A stretch of DNA of 64,000 nucleotides from Mannheimia sp. USDA-ARS-USMARC-1261 (GTDB lineage: Bacteria; Pseudomonadota; Gammaproteobacteria; Enterobacterales; Pasteurellaceae), in assembly GCF_000521605.1 (NCBI RefSeq), contig NZ_CP006942.1:186001-250000 (forward strand), given 5' to 3'. The notes beneath the pieces were generated by a model that searched no databases, was not told the DNA's origin, and saw nothing but the letters and a program-made list of their open reading frames with translations. Below, piece after piece: positions 1-8,313 of this stretch. The position numbers and the translations under genes were made by a program. Each line of letters starts with the position of its first letter. The first letter of the stretch is position 1.

Positions 1-184
1 CACCGAACATATCATTCCCTGTCCAGCAGAATGTATGCCAATAGCAAACCGCTAAACGCAAATGTTCTGCCATTGTTTTGCCTAAAATCACTTCATTTGG
101 ATTGTAGTGTCTGAATGCGAAAGGATTGGTTGAGTTTGCCCCTTTGTATTGTACTTTTGAGATTTTGTCGAAATAGTTAGACAT
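1..184 (-). CDS. xylA: Xylose isomerase, N-terminal part (runs off the window)
   Basis: Reading the minus strand from an ATG at 184 gives about 61 residues beginning [20 protein letters not shown] and continuing with the [16 protein letters not shown] and DMFG blocks typical of the start of XylA. The enzyme converts D-xylose to D-xylulose in the cytoplasm. Only the N-terminus is present; catalytic residues lie outside the window. It is transcribed divergently from xylFGH and shares a 245-bp control region with candidate XylR and CRP sites. By analogy with other gamma-proteobacteria xylB probably follows beyond the window edge, which is inference. Identification is from remembered family sequence. 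Confidence 0.93.
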   Translation of the reverse strand, partial: MSNYFDKISKVQYKGANSTNPFAFRHYNPNEVILGKTMAEHLRLAVCYWHTFCWTGNDMFG

Positions 185-429
185 AACAATGCTCCTATGT
201 ATTGGAAAAATGATGTTTCGGCGACATCATTGGAGAATTATCAAAACCATTCAATTACGATATTTCGTTTTTTAATTTAGATTATTGGTTAATGTGGCGT
301 AGATCACAAAAGTGAAAAATCGTAATGGTATTGAGAAATATGATAATTGCACTTCATTTGAAATCAGCCCAGACTTTGAGCGAGCGAGAACAGGCTCAAA
401 CATTATTTTTATAACCAATGAGGTGAACT
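185..429. promoter_or_regulatory. xylA/xylF divergent control region with CRP and XylR-like sites
   Basis: The spacer contains a CRP-like site at 293-308 (TGTGG-N6-TCACA). A 15-bp motif occurs three times: GAAAAATCGTAATGG at 314-328 and GAAATATGATAATTG at 335-349 in the same direction, exactly 21 bp apart, and GAAATATCGTAATTG on the minus strand at 252-266, facing xylA. Same-strand repeats spaced two helical turns apart are the usual arrangement for AraC-family activators such as XylR, which is encoded downstream. Assignment to XylR is inference. Confidence 0.7.
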
Positions 430-1431
430 ATGAAACTCAAGTCCAAATTATTAGCAGTTGCTACCGCCACCTTAATGGCATTTAGCCACTCGGCAATTGC
501 CAAAGATCTGAAAATCGGTATGTCTATCGATGATTTACGCTTAGAACGTTGGCAAAAAGATAGAGATATTTTTGTGAATAAAGCGGAAGCCTTAGGTGCA
601 AAAGTGTTTGTGCAGTCAGCAAATGGTGATGCAACAGCTCAAATTTCTCAAATTGAGAATATGCTAAACAAAGATATTGATGTATTAGTGATTATTCCGT
701 TTAACGGCGAAGTGTTATCAAACGTGATTGCGGAAGCGAAAAAAGAAGGTGTTAAAGTTTTAGCTTATGACCGCTTAATCAATAATGCAGATATTGATTT
801 CTATGTTTCATTCGATAACGAAAAAGTGGGTGAGTTACAAGCACAAAGCATTATCGAGCAAAAACCGGAAGGGAATTATTTTTTAATGGGTGGTTCACCT
901 GTTGATAATAACGCGAAATTATTCCGTAAAGGACAAATGAAAGTGCTACAACCGCATATTGATAGCGGCAAAATTAAAGTGGTGGGCGACCAATGGGTGG
1001 ATTCTTGGTTAGCGGAAAAAGCCTTACAAATTATGGAAAATGCTTTAACCGCCAATAAAAACAACATTGATGCAGTAGTGGCTTCAAACGATGCCACTGC
1101 AGGTGGTGCAATCCAAGCATTAAGTGCTCAGGGCTTATCTGGCAAAGTGGCGATTTCTGGTCAAGATGCAGACTTATCGGCAATCAAACGCATTATTGCG
1201 GGTACACAAACAATGACTGTTTATAAGCCAATTACGAATCTTGCAGATAAAGCAGCTGAAATTGCAGTAGCACTGGGTAAAGAAGAAAAAGTTGAAAGCA
1301 ATGCGAAATTAAATAACGGCAACAAAGAGGTTGAATCTTACTTATTAGAGCCTGTGGTAGTAACCAAAGACAATATTGATGACACCGTGATTAAAGACGG
1401 CTTCCACACTAAAGACGCAGTATATAAATAA
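430..1431 (+). CDS. xylF: D-xylose ABC transporter, periplasmic binding protein
   Basis: A 333-residue protein (E. coli XylF is about 330) with a clear signal peptide: a basic start (MKLKSK), a hydrophobic core and a likely cleavage after AIA near residue 24. The mature part is a type-1 periplasmic sugar-binding fold, with DLKIGMSIDDLRLERWQKDR at its start, as in XylF. It captures D-xylose in the periplasm and delivers it to the XylGH permease. The ATG is preceded by GAGGTG at good spacing. An intrinsic terminator follows at 1451-1476, before xylG, which would let this protein be made in excess over the membrane components. Confidence 0.96.
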   Translation: MKLKSKLLAVATATLMAFSHSAIAKDLKIGMSIDDLRLERWQKDRDIFVNKAEALGAKVFVQSANGDATAQISQIENMLNKDIDVLVIIPFNGEVLSNVIAEAKKEGVKVLAYDRLINNADIDFYVSFDNEKVGELQAQSIIEQKPEGNYFLMGGSPVDNNAKLFRKGQMKVLQPHIDSGKIKVVGDQWVDSWLAEKALQIMENALTANKNNIDAVVASNDATAGGAIQALSAQGLSGKVAISGQDADLSAIKRIIAGTQTMTVYKPITNLADKAAEIAVALGKEEKVESNAKLNNGNKEVESYLLEPVVVTKDNIDDTVIKDGFHTKDAVYK

Positions 1432-1450
1432 ATCACTTTAATTTTTCTAG

Positions 1451-1476
1451 ATGGCGAGGCTTCCTCGCCATTTTTT
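1451..1476 (+). terminator. Intercistronic terminator/attenuator between xylF and xylG
   Basis: A 9-bp stem, ATGGCGAGG / CCTCGCCAT, with a 3-nt loop is followed by a run of T. Its place between binding-protein and ATPase genes suggests partial termination that sets the XylF:XylGH ratio. Confidence 0.75.
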
Positions 1477-1494
1477 GAAAATAAGGGGCTAAGT

Positions 1495-3009
1495 ATGGCG
1501 AAATTATTAGAAATGAAGAACATCACTAAAAAGTTTGGTGAAGTTGTAGCATTAAATAATATTTCAATTTCCCTTGAAACCGGTGAAATACTTTCTTTGT
1601 GTGGTGAAAATGGTTCAGGCAAATCAACCTTAATGAAAGTATTGTGTGGCATTTATCCTGCCGGTGAGTATGAAGGGGAAATCTATTTTTCCGGCGAAAA
1701 ACTGATTGCCAAAAATATTAAAGATACTGAAGAAAAAGGCATTTCCATTATTCACCAAGAATTGACCTTAGTAAAAAATATGTCGATTTTGGAGAATATG
1801 TTTTTAGGGAATGAAATTACCAAATCAGGTATTACAGATGACAATGAAATGTATCTACGTTGTAAAACTTTGTTAGAGCAAGTGCAACTGGATATTGACC
1901 CAAACACCAAAGTAGGGGAGTTAGGCTTAGGGCAACAACAATTAGTCGAAATTGCTAAAGCCTTGAACAAACAGGTACGTTTATTAATTTTGGACGAACC
2001 AACCGCCTCTCTTACTGAAAAAGAAACCGATATTCTGCTTAATCTAATTAAAGACTTAAAAGCTCATAATATTGCTTGCGTTTATATTTCTCACAAATTG
2101 AACGAAGTTAAAGCTATTTCCGACAAAATTTGCGTGATCCGTGATGGCGAACATATCGGCACTCGCTCGGCAATCGGTATGAGTGAAGATGACATTATCA
2201 CGATGATGGTGGGGCGTGAAATTACCTCGCTTTATCCACACGAACCGCACGAGATTGGCGAAGAAATTCTCCGTGTTGAAAATATTACCGCTTGGCATCC
2301 GACTAATACGCATATCAAGCGGGTCGATAATGCTAATTTTGTGCTACATAAAGGCGAAATTTTAGGTGTAGCAGGTTTGGTCGGTTCGGGGCGAACCGAA
2401 ATGGCACAATGTATTTTCGGATCTTATCAAGGCAAATATCAGGCTGATGTTTATCTCAATAACCAAAAAATAAAAATCAAAAATTGTGCTCAAGCCATTG
2501 AAAATCACATTGTAATGGTGCCGGAAGATCGCAAAAAACACGGCATTGTACCGATTATGGGAGTTGGCAAAAATATTACTCTCTCTGCATTGCCGCAATT
2601 TTGTTTTGGAAAAAAAGTGATAAATGAACCGCTTGAAGAGACCATTATCAACCAATCTATTGCCAAACTAAAAGTAAAAACTTCCTCGCCTGAATTAGCC
2701 ATTGGACGTTTAAGTGGCGGTAATCAGCAAAAAGCAATTTTAGCAAAATGTTTGCTGCTCAATCCGAAAATCTTAATTTTAGACGAGCCGACACGAGGTA
2801 TTGATGTGGGGGCGAAATATGAAATTTATAAACTCATCAATCAATTAGCTCAAGAAGGAATGGCGATTATTGTGATCTCTTCCGAATTGCCAGAAGTATT
2901 AGGCATTAGCGACTGTGTGTTAGTAATGCACGAGGGCAAAATCAAAGCAAACCTCATCAACCAAAATTTAACCCAAGAAAAAGTGATGGAAGCGGCACTC
3001 AAGGAGTAA
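1495..3009 (+). CDS. xylG: D-xylose ABC transporter, ATP-binding protein
   Basis: A 504-residue protein with two tandem ABC ATPase domains, as in other sugar importers of the RbsA/XylG class. The first domain has Walker [10 protein letters not shown] at 37-45, an LGLGQQQ-type signature and the Walker B stretch LLILDEPTA. The second domain has a degenerate Walker A (GLVGSGRTE), a regular LSGGNQQ signature and LILDEPTRG. It hydrolyses ATP on the cytoplasmic face to drive xylose import with XylF and XylH. Start ATG at 1495 is preceded by AAGGGG. Only 3 nt separate its stop from xylH, so the two are co-translated. Confidence 0.96.
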   Translation: MAKLLEMKNITKKFGEVVALNNISISLETGEILSLCGENGSGKSTLMKVLCGIYPAGEYEGEIYFSGEKLIAKNIKDTEEKGISIIHQELTLVKNMSILENMFLGNEITKSGITDDNEMYLRCKTLLEQVQLDIDPNTKVGELGLGQQQLVEIAKALNKQVRLLILDEPTASLTEKETDILLNLIKDLKAHNIACVYISHKLNEVKAISDKICVIRDGEHIGTRSAIGMSEDDIITMMVGREITSLYPHEPHEIGEEILRVENITAWHPTNTHIKRVDNANFVLHKGEILGVAGLVGSGRTEMAQCIFGSYQGKYQADVYLNNQKIKIKNCAQAIENHIVMVPEDRKKHGIVPIMGVGKNITLSALPQFCFGKKVINEPLEETIINQSIAKLKVKTSSPELAIGRLSGGNQQKAILAKCLLLNPKILILDEPTRGIDVGAKYEIYKLINQLAQEGMAIIVISSELPEVLGISDCVLVMHEGKIKANLINQNLTQEKVMEAALKE

Positions 3010-3012
3010 TCT

Positions 3013-4140
3013 ATGAACAAGTTAAAATCAATCAATTTACAAGTCTATATTATGCTGATTGCCATCGTGGTGATTATGAGTTTTTTCTCAATTGCAACAG
3101 ATGGTGCCTATTTAAGTGCCAGAAACATTTCTAACCTGCTACGCCAAACTTCCATTACAGGTATTCTTGCCATTGGTATGGTATTTGTGATTATTTCCGC
3201 TGAAATTGACTTATCTGTTGGTTCACTAATGGGTTTACTTGGCGGCTTTGCTGCGATCAGTAATGTCTGGTGGGGTTGGCCTTTACCGCTAACCATTGCG
3301 GTTACACTTGTTTTAGGCTTGATGATCGGGGCGTGGAACGGCTGGTGGGTGGCTTATCAAAAAGTACCATCTTTTATTGTAACCCTTGCAGGTATGTTGG
3401 CATTTCGTGGCATCTTAGTCGGTATCACTAACGGTACAACGGTTTCGCCTATTAGCAATGAAATGACAACAATTGGTCAAGGCTACTTGCCTGATATGGT
3501 CGGTATGGCTTTAGGTACAATCGGTATTCTCTGCTTTATTGCTTGGGGTAGCTACCAACGTAAGGCAAGACAAAAACTTAATTTAACCGTTCCTACCTTC
3601 CCAAAAGAAACTTTCAAATATGGCATTGTAGCGATGATAGTATTAGGGGCAATTTATCTGCTCAATGATTATCGTGGCGTACCATTCCCGGTATTGGTAT
3701 TAGTGGTATTAGCGATTGCAGGCACATTCCTAGCTCGTAAAACTGCCTTTGGTCGCCACGTTTATGCGATTGGTGGTAACATTGATGCCGCACGTCTCTC
3801 CGGTATTGCAGTTGAAAAAATCAAACTTTCCATCTTCGCATTAAACGGATTATTAGTCGCCATTGCAGGTTTGATTTTAAGCTCTCGCTTAGGAGCTGGT
3901 GCTCCGTCAGCAGGGCAAAATGCCGAGCTTGATGCTATCGCTGCCTGTGTGATTGGCGGAGCAAGTTTGGCTGGTGGTATCGGCACAATTTACGGTGTAG
4001 TCATCGGAGCATTTATCATCGCCTTACTGGATAACGGAATGAGTATGCTTGATGTGCCAACCTTCTGGCAATATATCGTAAAAGGTGCGATTTTACTGCT
4101 TGCAGTATGGATGGATACTGTTAGCAAGAAAAAAGCCTAA
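3013..4140 (+). CDS. xylH: D-xylose ABC transporter, permease protein
   Basis: A 375-residue inner-membrane protein of the BPD_transp_2 family with about ten hydrophobic segments. Conserved blocks seen include [11 protein letters not shown] near 58, [16 protein letters not shown] near 117 and [19 protein letters not shown] near 316. It forms the membrane channel for D-xylose. It starts 3 nt after xylG and its transcript probably ends in the inverted uptake-signal pair at 4155-4199. Orthology to XylH is strong from family and gene order xylF-xylG-xylH. Confidence 0.95.
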   Translation: MNKLKSINLQVYIMLIAIVVIMSFFSIATDGAYLSARNISNLLRQTSITGILAIGMVFVIISAEIDLSVGSLMGLLGGFAAISNVWWGWPLPLTIAVTLVLGLMIGAWNGWWVAYQKVPSFIVTLAGMLAFRGILVGITNGTTVSPISNEMTTIGQGYLPDMVGMALGTIGILCFIAWGSYQRKARQKLNLTVPTFPKETFKYGIVAMIVLGAIYLLNDYRGVPFPVLVLVVLAIAGTFLARKTAFGRHVYAIGGNIDAARLSGIAVEKIKLSIFALNGLLVAIAGLILSSRLGAGAPSAGQNAELDAIAACVIGGASLAGGIGTIYGVVIGAFIIALLDNGMSMLDVPTFWQYIVKGAILLLAVWMDTVSKKKA

Positions 4141-4154
4141 TTGCTCCCCTGATG

Positions 4155-4199
4155 CAAGCGGTCGTTTTTTGTAAAAAATTTGCAAGAAACGACCGCTTG
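4155..4199. terminator. Inverted DNA-uptake-signal pair, probable terminator of xylFGH
   Basis: Arms CAAGCGGTCGTTT (4155-4167) and AAACGACCGCTTG (4187-4199) are perfect complements around an AT-rich loop that contains TTTGCAA. This is two Apl-type uptake signals in opposite orientation forming one hairpin, an arrangement repeated at several gene ends in the window. Confidence 0.75.
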
Positions 4200-4282
4200 T
4201 CTAGAATGATATAAATGTAAATCTTTAATAGCCCTAAATTGTTTTGAAACAGAAACATCACTTTCACTCAGCGGAGATACTT

Positions 4283-5263
4283 ATGAAACAACGCAGATTT
4301 GGTAAAACCAACAAAATGGTGTCAGAAATTGGTTTAGGCACTTGGCAGCTTGGGACGAAATGGGGCGATCCGTTTAATCACCAAGAGGCGATGGCAATTT
4401 TAGAAACCGCCTATGAGCAAGGCATCAATTTTATTGATACGGCTGATGTGTATAACAACGGGCAAAGCGAGAAAGCGATTGGCGAAATCTTGAAAAAATA
4501 TCCTGACTTTTTCTATGTGGTAACCAAGTGTGGGCGAGCGTTAAATCCACATACAGCTGAAATGTACACGCCACAGGCAATCGAAAAGTTTGTTGAGGGT
4601 AGTTTAAGCCGTTTAGGTACAGAAAAGTTAGATATGATTTTGCTCCATTGCCCGCCAACCTCGGTGTATCGCAATGATGAGATTTTTGCAAAATTGGAAC
4701 AGCTTAAGTCTAGCGGAAAATTGATCGACTACGGTGTGAGTATCGAAACTGTCGAAGAAGGTTTGCTGGCAATGGATTACGATATTGCCGCAATGGAAGT
4801 CATCTTCAATATGTTCCGTCTAAAACCGTTGGAGCAACTTTTCCCAACCGCACAGCAAAAAGATGTGGGCATCATTGCCCGAGTGCCGTTAGCAAGTGGT
4901 TTATTAACCGGCAGATACAGTGCTAGCACACAATTTGGCAAAGATGATCACCGAACATTCAACCGACAAGGTGAAGTCTTTGATAAAGGCGAAACTTTCT
5001 CTGGTGTGGATTATCAACTTGGCTTACAAGCAGTAGAAGAGCTGAAAGCCTTATTCGGTACGGAAGATTTAATTCCTCACGCATTACGTTGGGTATTGAT
5101 GAATGAAGCCGTTAGTACAGTAATTCCAGGTGCAAGTAAAGTTTCACAAGTGATTACTAACGCAGCAGTGGATAACTTCCCGCCACTTACTGAAAATGAA
5201 ATGCAAAAAGTGGAAGAGATTTACAACTGCTTAATCCGCCCAAGTGTGCATCATTTGTGGTAA
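4283..5263 (+). CDS. Aldo/keto reductase family oxidoreductase
   Basis: A 326-residue protein with the aldo/keto reductase (beta/alpha)8 signature. The catalytic tetrad is visible as Asp52 and Tyr57 (in IDTADVYNNG), Lys82 (YVVTKCG) and His122 (LLHCPPT). These enzymes reduce sugar aldehydes or other carbonyls with NAD(P)H. The ATG at 4283 is preferred over an upstream TTG because CGGAG lies just before it and MKQRRFGKT is the usual start of the family. It sits between xylH and xylR in the same direction, which suggests a sugar-linked role, but the substrate cannot be read from sequence. A terminator follows at 5276. Confidence 0.88.
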   Translation: MKQRRFGKTNKMVSEIGLGTWQLGTKWGDPFNHQEAMAILETAYEQGINFIDTADVYNNGQSEKAIGEILKKYPDFFYVVTKCGRALNPHTAEMYTPQAIEKFVEGSLSRLGTEKLDMILLHCPPTSVYRNDEIFAKLEQLKSSGKLIDYGVSIETVEEGLLAMDYDIAAMEVIFNMFRLKPLEQLFPTAQQKDVGIIARVPLASGLLTGRYSASTQFGKDDHRTFNRQGEVFDKGETFSGVDYQLGLQAVEELKALFGTEDLIPHALRWVLMNEAVSTVIPGASKVSQVITNAAVDNFPPLTENEMQKVEEIYNCLIRPSVHHLW

Positions 5264-5275
5264 ATTTCTAAGAGC

Positions 5276-5299
5276 AAGCCACGAATTTTCGTGGCTTTT
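5276..5299 (+). terminator. Intrinsic terminator after the aldo/keto reductase gene
   Basis: Stem AAGCCACGA / TCGTGGCTT with a 4-nt loop, followed by TTGCTTG. It separates the reductase gene from xylR. Confidence 0.65.
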
Positions 5300-5349
5300 G
5301 CTTGTTCCCCGATTTTGATTTAATATTATTCTATTCACGGAGGGGAACA

Positions 5350-6510
5350 ATGACAGAGCAATATCATAAAATCGCCCTGCTTTTTAATGCAAATAAAATT
5401 TACGATCGTGGCGTAATGCGAGGGATTGGGCAGTTTATTCAGGCTTCTCAATGCTCTTGGGATATTTTTATTGAAGATGATTTTGTCTATCATAAAAATA
5501 CCATTGAAAGCCTCTCCATTGACGGTATTATTGCCGATTTTGACGATCCTGAAACCGTTGAGCTACTAAAAGGCATTAATGTACCGATTGTCGGTGTGGG
5601 CGGTTCTTATCAAAATCCTGATTTTTACCCGAAAGTACCTTATGTCGCAACCGATAACTATGCGTTGGTAGAAGCAGCATTTCTACACTTAAAACAAAAG
5701 GGTATTAACCAGTTTGCCTTTTATGGCTACCCGGCAGAAACGGAAAAACATTGGGCGGTAGAGCGTCAAAACGCTTTTATTCAGCTGATGGAAAAATATG
5801 AACATCAACCGAATTGTTACATTGGCGACCAAACTCATTCCGATAACTGGCTCGAACTGCAAACGAAACTCGGTGAATGGCTGCAAACCTTGCCGCCTCA
5901 CACAGGAATTATTGCGGTAACAGATGCTAGAGCCAGACACCTTTTACAAACTTGTGAACATCTAAAAATTGCCGTGCCGGAGCAGCTTTGTGTGATTGGT
6001 ATTGATAACGAAGAGCTGATTCAATATCTCTCCCGTGTGTCGCTTTCCTCTGTTACACAAGGCACAACACAAATTGGCTATCACGCAGCGAAGTTGCTTT
6101 ACCGCAAACTAAACGATCTGCCTGTTTCATTTAAACCGATTTTGATCCCTCCGCTGAAAGTGGAAGAACGCCGTTCCACCGATTACCGTTCTTTACAAGA
6201 TCCTCTGGTTATTCAGGCAATGCACTACATTCGCCATCGGGCTTGTCAGGGAATCAAGGTTGAGCAAGTGTTGGATCATCTGAAGATTTCTCGCTCTAAC
6301 CTTGAACAGCGTTTTAAAGAGGAGATGAACAAAACCATTCATCAAGTTATCCACGAGGAAAAGCTGGCTCGAGCAAGATATATGCTCAAATTTACCGATA
6401 TTTCGACCCAAGAGATTGCCAATGTGTGTGGATACCCTTCCTTACAGTACTTCTATGCGGTGTTTAAAAAAGAATTTGGCAAAACCCCGAAAGAGTTTCG
6501 GGAAGAGTAG
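5350..6510 (+). CDS. xylR: Xylose operon activator, AraC family
   Basis: A 386-residue protein with two parts. The N-terminal ~280 residues form a LacI/periplasmic-binding-like sugar sensor (ALLFNANKIYDRGVMRGIG at the start). The C-terminal ~100 residues form an AraC-type double helix-turn-helix ending in PSLQYFYAVFKKEFGKTPKEFR. This is the XylR layout and length. The ATG at 5350 is chosen because GGAGGGG lies 5-10 nt upstream; a longer reading frame from 5302 has no such site. With xylose bound it should activate xylA and xylF by binding the direct repeats in the 185-429 region. Confidence 0.94.
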   Translation: MTEQYHKIALLFNANKIYDRGVMRGIGQFIQASQCSWDIFIEDDFVYHKNTIESLSIDGIIADFDDPETVELLKGINVPIVGVGGSYQNPDFYPKVPYVATDNYALVEAAFLHLKQKGINQFAFYGYPAETEKHWAVERQNAFIQLMEKYEHQPNCYIGDQTHSDNWLELQTKLGEWLQTLPPHTGIIAVTDARARHLLQTCEHLKIAVPEQLCVIGIDNEELIQYLSRVSLSSVTQGTTQIGYHAAKLLYRKLNDLPVSFKPILIPPLKVEERRSTDYRSLQDPLVIQAMHYIRHRACQGIKVEQVLDHLKISRSNLEQRFKEEMNKTIHQVIHEEKLARARYMLKFTDISTQEIANVCGYPSLQYFYAVFKKEFGKTPKEFREE

Positions 6511-6582
6511 TTACAAGCGGTCGTTTTTACGCAAAATTTTGCATATAATGAGCAATATTTTTTATTACTCAACGCATTCTAA

Positions 6583-7578
6583 ATGACCAAACACAAACGC
6601 CCTACTTTGCAAGATATTGCCTCCCATCTCGGCATTACCAAAATGACAGTCAGCCGTTTTCTGCGTGATCCGAACACGGTAGCGAAAGAGACGGGAGAAC
6701 GCATAGCACAAGCGATTGAGCAGTTTGGTTACATTCCGAATCGAGCCCCTGATATTCTTTCGAACGCCAAAAGTAGAGCGATTGGCGTGCTTGTTCCCTC
6801 TCTTACCAACCAAGTATTTGCGGATGTGATCAAAGGCATTGAACAGATTACCGACAAGGCGGGCTATCAGACAATGCTTGCTCACTACGGTTATAGCGAA
6901 GAGAAGGAAGAGAAACGGATTGAATCGCTGCTTTCTTATAATATTGATGGCATTATTCTCTCTGAAAATCACCATTCTGCCCGCACGCTAAAAATGCTGG
7001 AAGTAGCTCGTATTCCAGTGATTGAGATAATGGAGTGCGAAGGTAGCATTCAACAAGCGGTCGGATTTGACAATATTTCTGCGGCACAAGCGATGGTGGA
7101 AACGATGATCAATCGAGGAAGCCGCTACATTGCCTATTTCGGGGCGAGAATGGACAAACGCTCTCAACTTAAAATGCAGGGCTACGAGCAGGCGATGCAA
7201 AAACACGGTTTGACACCATTGAATATCACGACCGAAGAGCATTCCTCTTTTACGCTCGGAGCAGAACAACTCCGCCAAGCTCTAGTTCAACAACCGCAGC
7301 TAGATGGTGTGTTCTGCACCAATGACGACTTAGCCATCGGAGCATTATTTGAATGCCAACGTTTAGGCATCGCTGTGCCGGAACAGATCAAAATAGCAGG
7401 CTTTCACGGACACGATGTTGGGCAATCCCTTACTCCACAGCTTGCCAGCGTGATTACCCCTCGCTTACAAATGGGCAGAGTGGCAGCACAAGAATTGCTC
7501 AACCGCATTCACGGCATACCGCAACAAAGCCCGATCATCAATTTGGGGTATCAGATTCATTTGGGAGAGAGTGTGTAG
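6583..7578 (+). CDS. gntR: Gluconate operon repressor, LacI family
   Basis: A 331-residue LacI-family regulator. The N-terminal helix-turn-helix, with TLQDIASHLGITKMTVSRFL at about 8-27, is followed by IPNRAPDILSNAKSRAIGVL and by a sugar-binding domain containing YQTMLAHYGY and LDGVFCTNDDLAIGALFECQ, which are hallmarks of GntR. It represses gluconate genes until gluconate binds. Two GntR-type operators lie in the gntK/idnD spacer downstream. Its stop codon lies inside a 28-bp palindrome that also ends the convergent gntK. A -10 like sequence TATAAT is at 6544, just after an uptake signal. Confidence 0.93.
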   Translation: MTKHKRPTLQDIASHLGITKMTVSRFLRDPNTVAKETGERIAQAIEQFGYIPNRAPDILSNAKSRAIGVLVPSLTNQVFADVIKGIEQITDKAGYQTMLAHYGYSEEKEEKRIESLLSYNIDGIILSENHHSARTLKMLEVARIPVIEIMECEGSIQQAVGFDNISAAQAMVETMINRGSRYIAYFGARMDKRSQLKMQGYEQAMQKHGLTPLNITTEEHSSFTLGAEQLRQALVQQPQLDGVFCTNDDLAIGALFECQRLGIAVPEQIKIAGFHGHDVGQSLTPQLASVITPRLQMGRVAAQELLNRIHGIPQQSPIINLGYQIHLGESV

Positions 7579-7602
7579 GGGCAAATTGTAATTTGCCCCT
7601 AC
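7575..7602. repeat. TAGGGGC palindromic element between convergent gntR and gntK
   Basis: Perfect 13-bp arms GTAGGGGCAAATT and AATTTGCCCCTAC are separated by 2 bp, followed by GGTG. It includes the stop codon of gntR and ends 4 bp before the stop of gntK, so it can act as a bidirectional terminator. Related hairpins with TAGGGGC/GCCCCTACGGTG ends recur near 23.8 kb. Confidence 0.75.
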
Positions 7603-7606
7603 GGTG

Positions 7607-8128
7607 TTATTTGGCTAACAATGGTTTAACCGCCTCCACACATCTCTCCACCACTTCTTCAAAACTACCGTCGATATCAATAAAGAGCACATCCGGTTCG
7701 TCTGCTTGTGGAATTTCGAGAGTGTTGAACTGGCTTTGCAACATTTCGGGTTTCATAAAATGTCCTTTGCGTTGTTTCATTCGTTCCAGCACCAGCTCAA
7801 ATGAGCCGTTTAGGAATAGGAATTTTACATCAGCATTGCCCTCGCGGATTTGATCACGATATTTTTTCTTTAATGCCGAGCAGACAATAATCCCTTTTTC
7901 GCTTTTCTGTTCTAGGCTGAAAGCGGCATCGTTAATTCGCTCTAACCACGGGCGGCGGTCATCATCATTTAGCGGTGTACCACTTGCCATTTTCACTATG
8001 TTCGCACGAGGGTGAAGATCATCCCCATCAATCAATTTCAACCCTAATTTCTGTGCAACAGCCGTACCAACAGAGGTTTTACCGGTGCTGGATACCCCCA
8101 TTAAGATAAATGCTTTTCCTTGAGACAT
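7607..8128 (-). CDS. gntK: Gluconokinase (GntK/IdnK type)
   Basis: A 173-residue kinase of the gluconate kinase family with a P-loop MGVSSTGKTS at about 10-19, then DGDDLHP, KMASGTPLNDDDR, VCSALKKKYRD and KGHFM, all characteristic. It phosphorylates D-gluconate to 6-phosphogluconate in the cytoplasm. It is divergent from idnD with a GntR-type operator at 8140-8155 just ahead of it. The position, divergent from idnDO-permease, copies idnK of E. coli, while the sequence shares features with both GntK and IdnK, so the exact symbol is a choice. It is convergent with gntR. Confidence 0.92.
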   Translation of the reverse strand: MSQGKAFILMGVSSTGKTSVGTAVAQKLGLKLIDGDDLHPRANIVKMASGTPLNDDDRRPWLERINDAAFSLEQKSEKGIIVCSALKKKYRDQIREGNADVKFLFLNGSFELVLERMKQRKGHFMKPEMLQSQFNTLEIPQADEPDVLFIDIDGSFEEVVERCVEAVKPLLAK

Positions 8129-8139
8129 TGTCTGCTCCT

Positions 8140-8155
8140 ATGTTATCGGTAACTC
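8140..8155. promoter_or_regulatory. GntR-type operator upstream of gntK
   Basis: The sequence ATGTTATCGGTAACTC matches the known GntR/IdnR operator form ATGTTA-N4-TAACAT except at its right end. It lies 12 bp upstream of the gntK start. Confidence 0.75.
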
Positions 8156-8212
8156 TTATTTGAGCTTAATTTAGCAGTTTAAAACGAAAAATCATCTGCT
8201 ATTTCTAAGAAA

Positions 8213-8228
8213 TTTGAAGTAGATCACA
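8213..8228. promoter_or_regulatory. CRP-like site in the gntK/idnD spacer
   Basis: TTTGA-N6-TCACA is present midway between the two GntR operators. One half matches the CRP consensus perfectly and the other partly. A CRP-dependent divergent promoter region is expected for gluconate genes. Confidence 0.55.
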
Positions 8229-8278
8229 AATTTAAAATAAAAATTACGCAACCGTTTACTATTTATTAATTTTTATAT

Positions 8279-8294
8279 ATGTTACCGATAACAT
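8279..8294. promoter_or_regulatory. GntR-type operator upstream of idnD
   Basis: ATGTTACCGATAACAT fits ATGTTA-N4-TAACAT with both arms perfect. It lies 19 bp upstream of the idnD start and is the mirror image of the operator at 8140. Confidence 0.85.
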
Positions 8295-8313
8295 TTATAT
8301 GAGGGAAAATGCT

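Noticed and set aside
6544-6549. Full sigma-70 promoter for gntR
   Set aside because: The TATAAT is good but no acceptable -35 box lies at 16-18 bp, so it is mentioned only in the gene entry.
7353-7853. A 166-codon forward frame spanning the gntR end and gntK
   Set aside because: It crosses two well-supported genes in other frames and a palindrome; its product has low-complexity, shadow-like composition.
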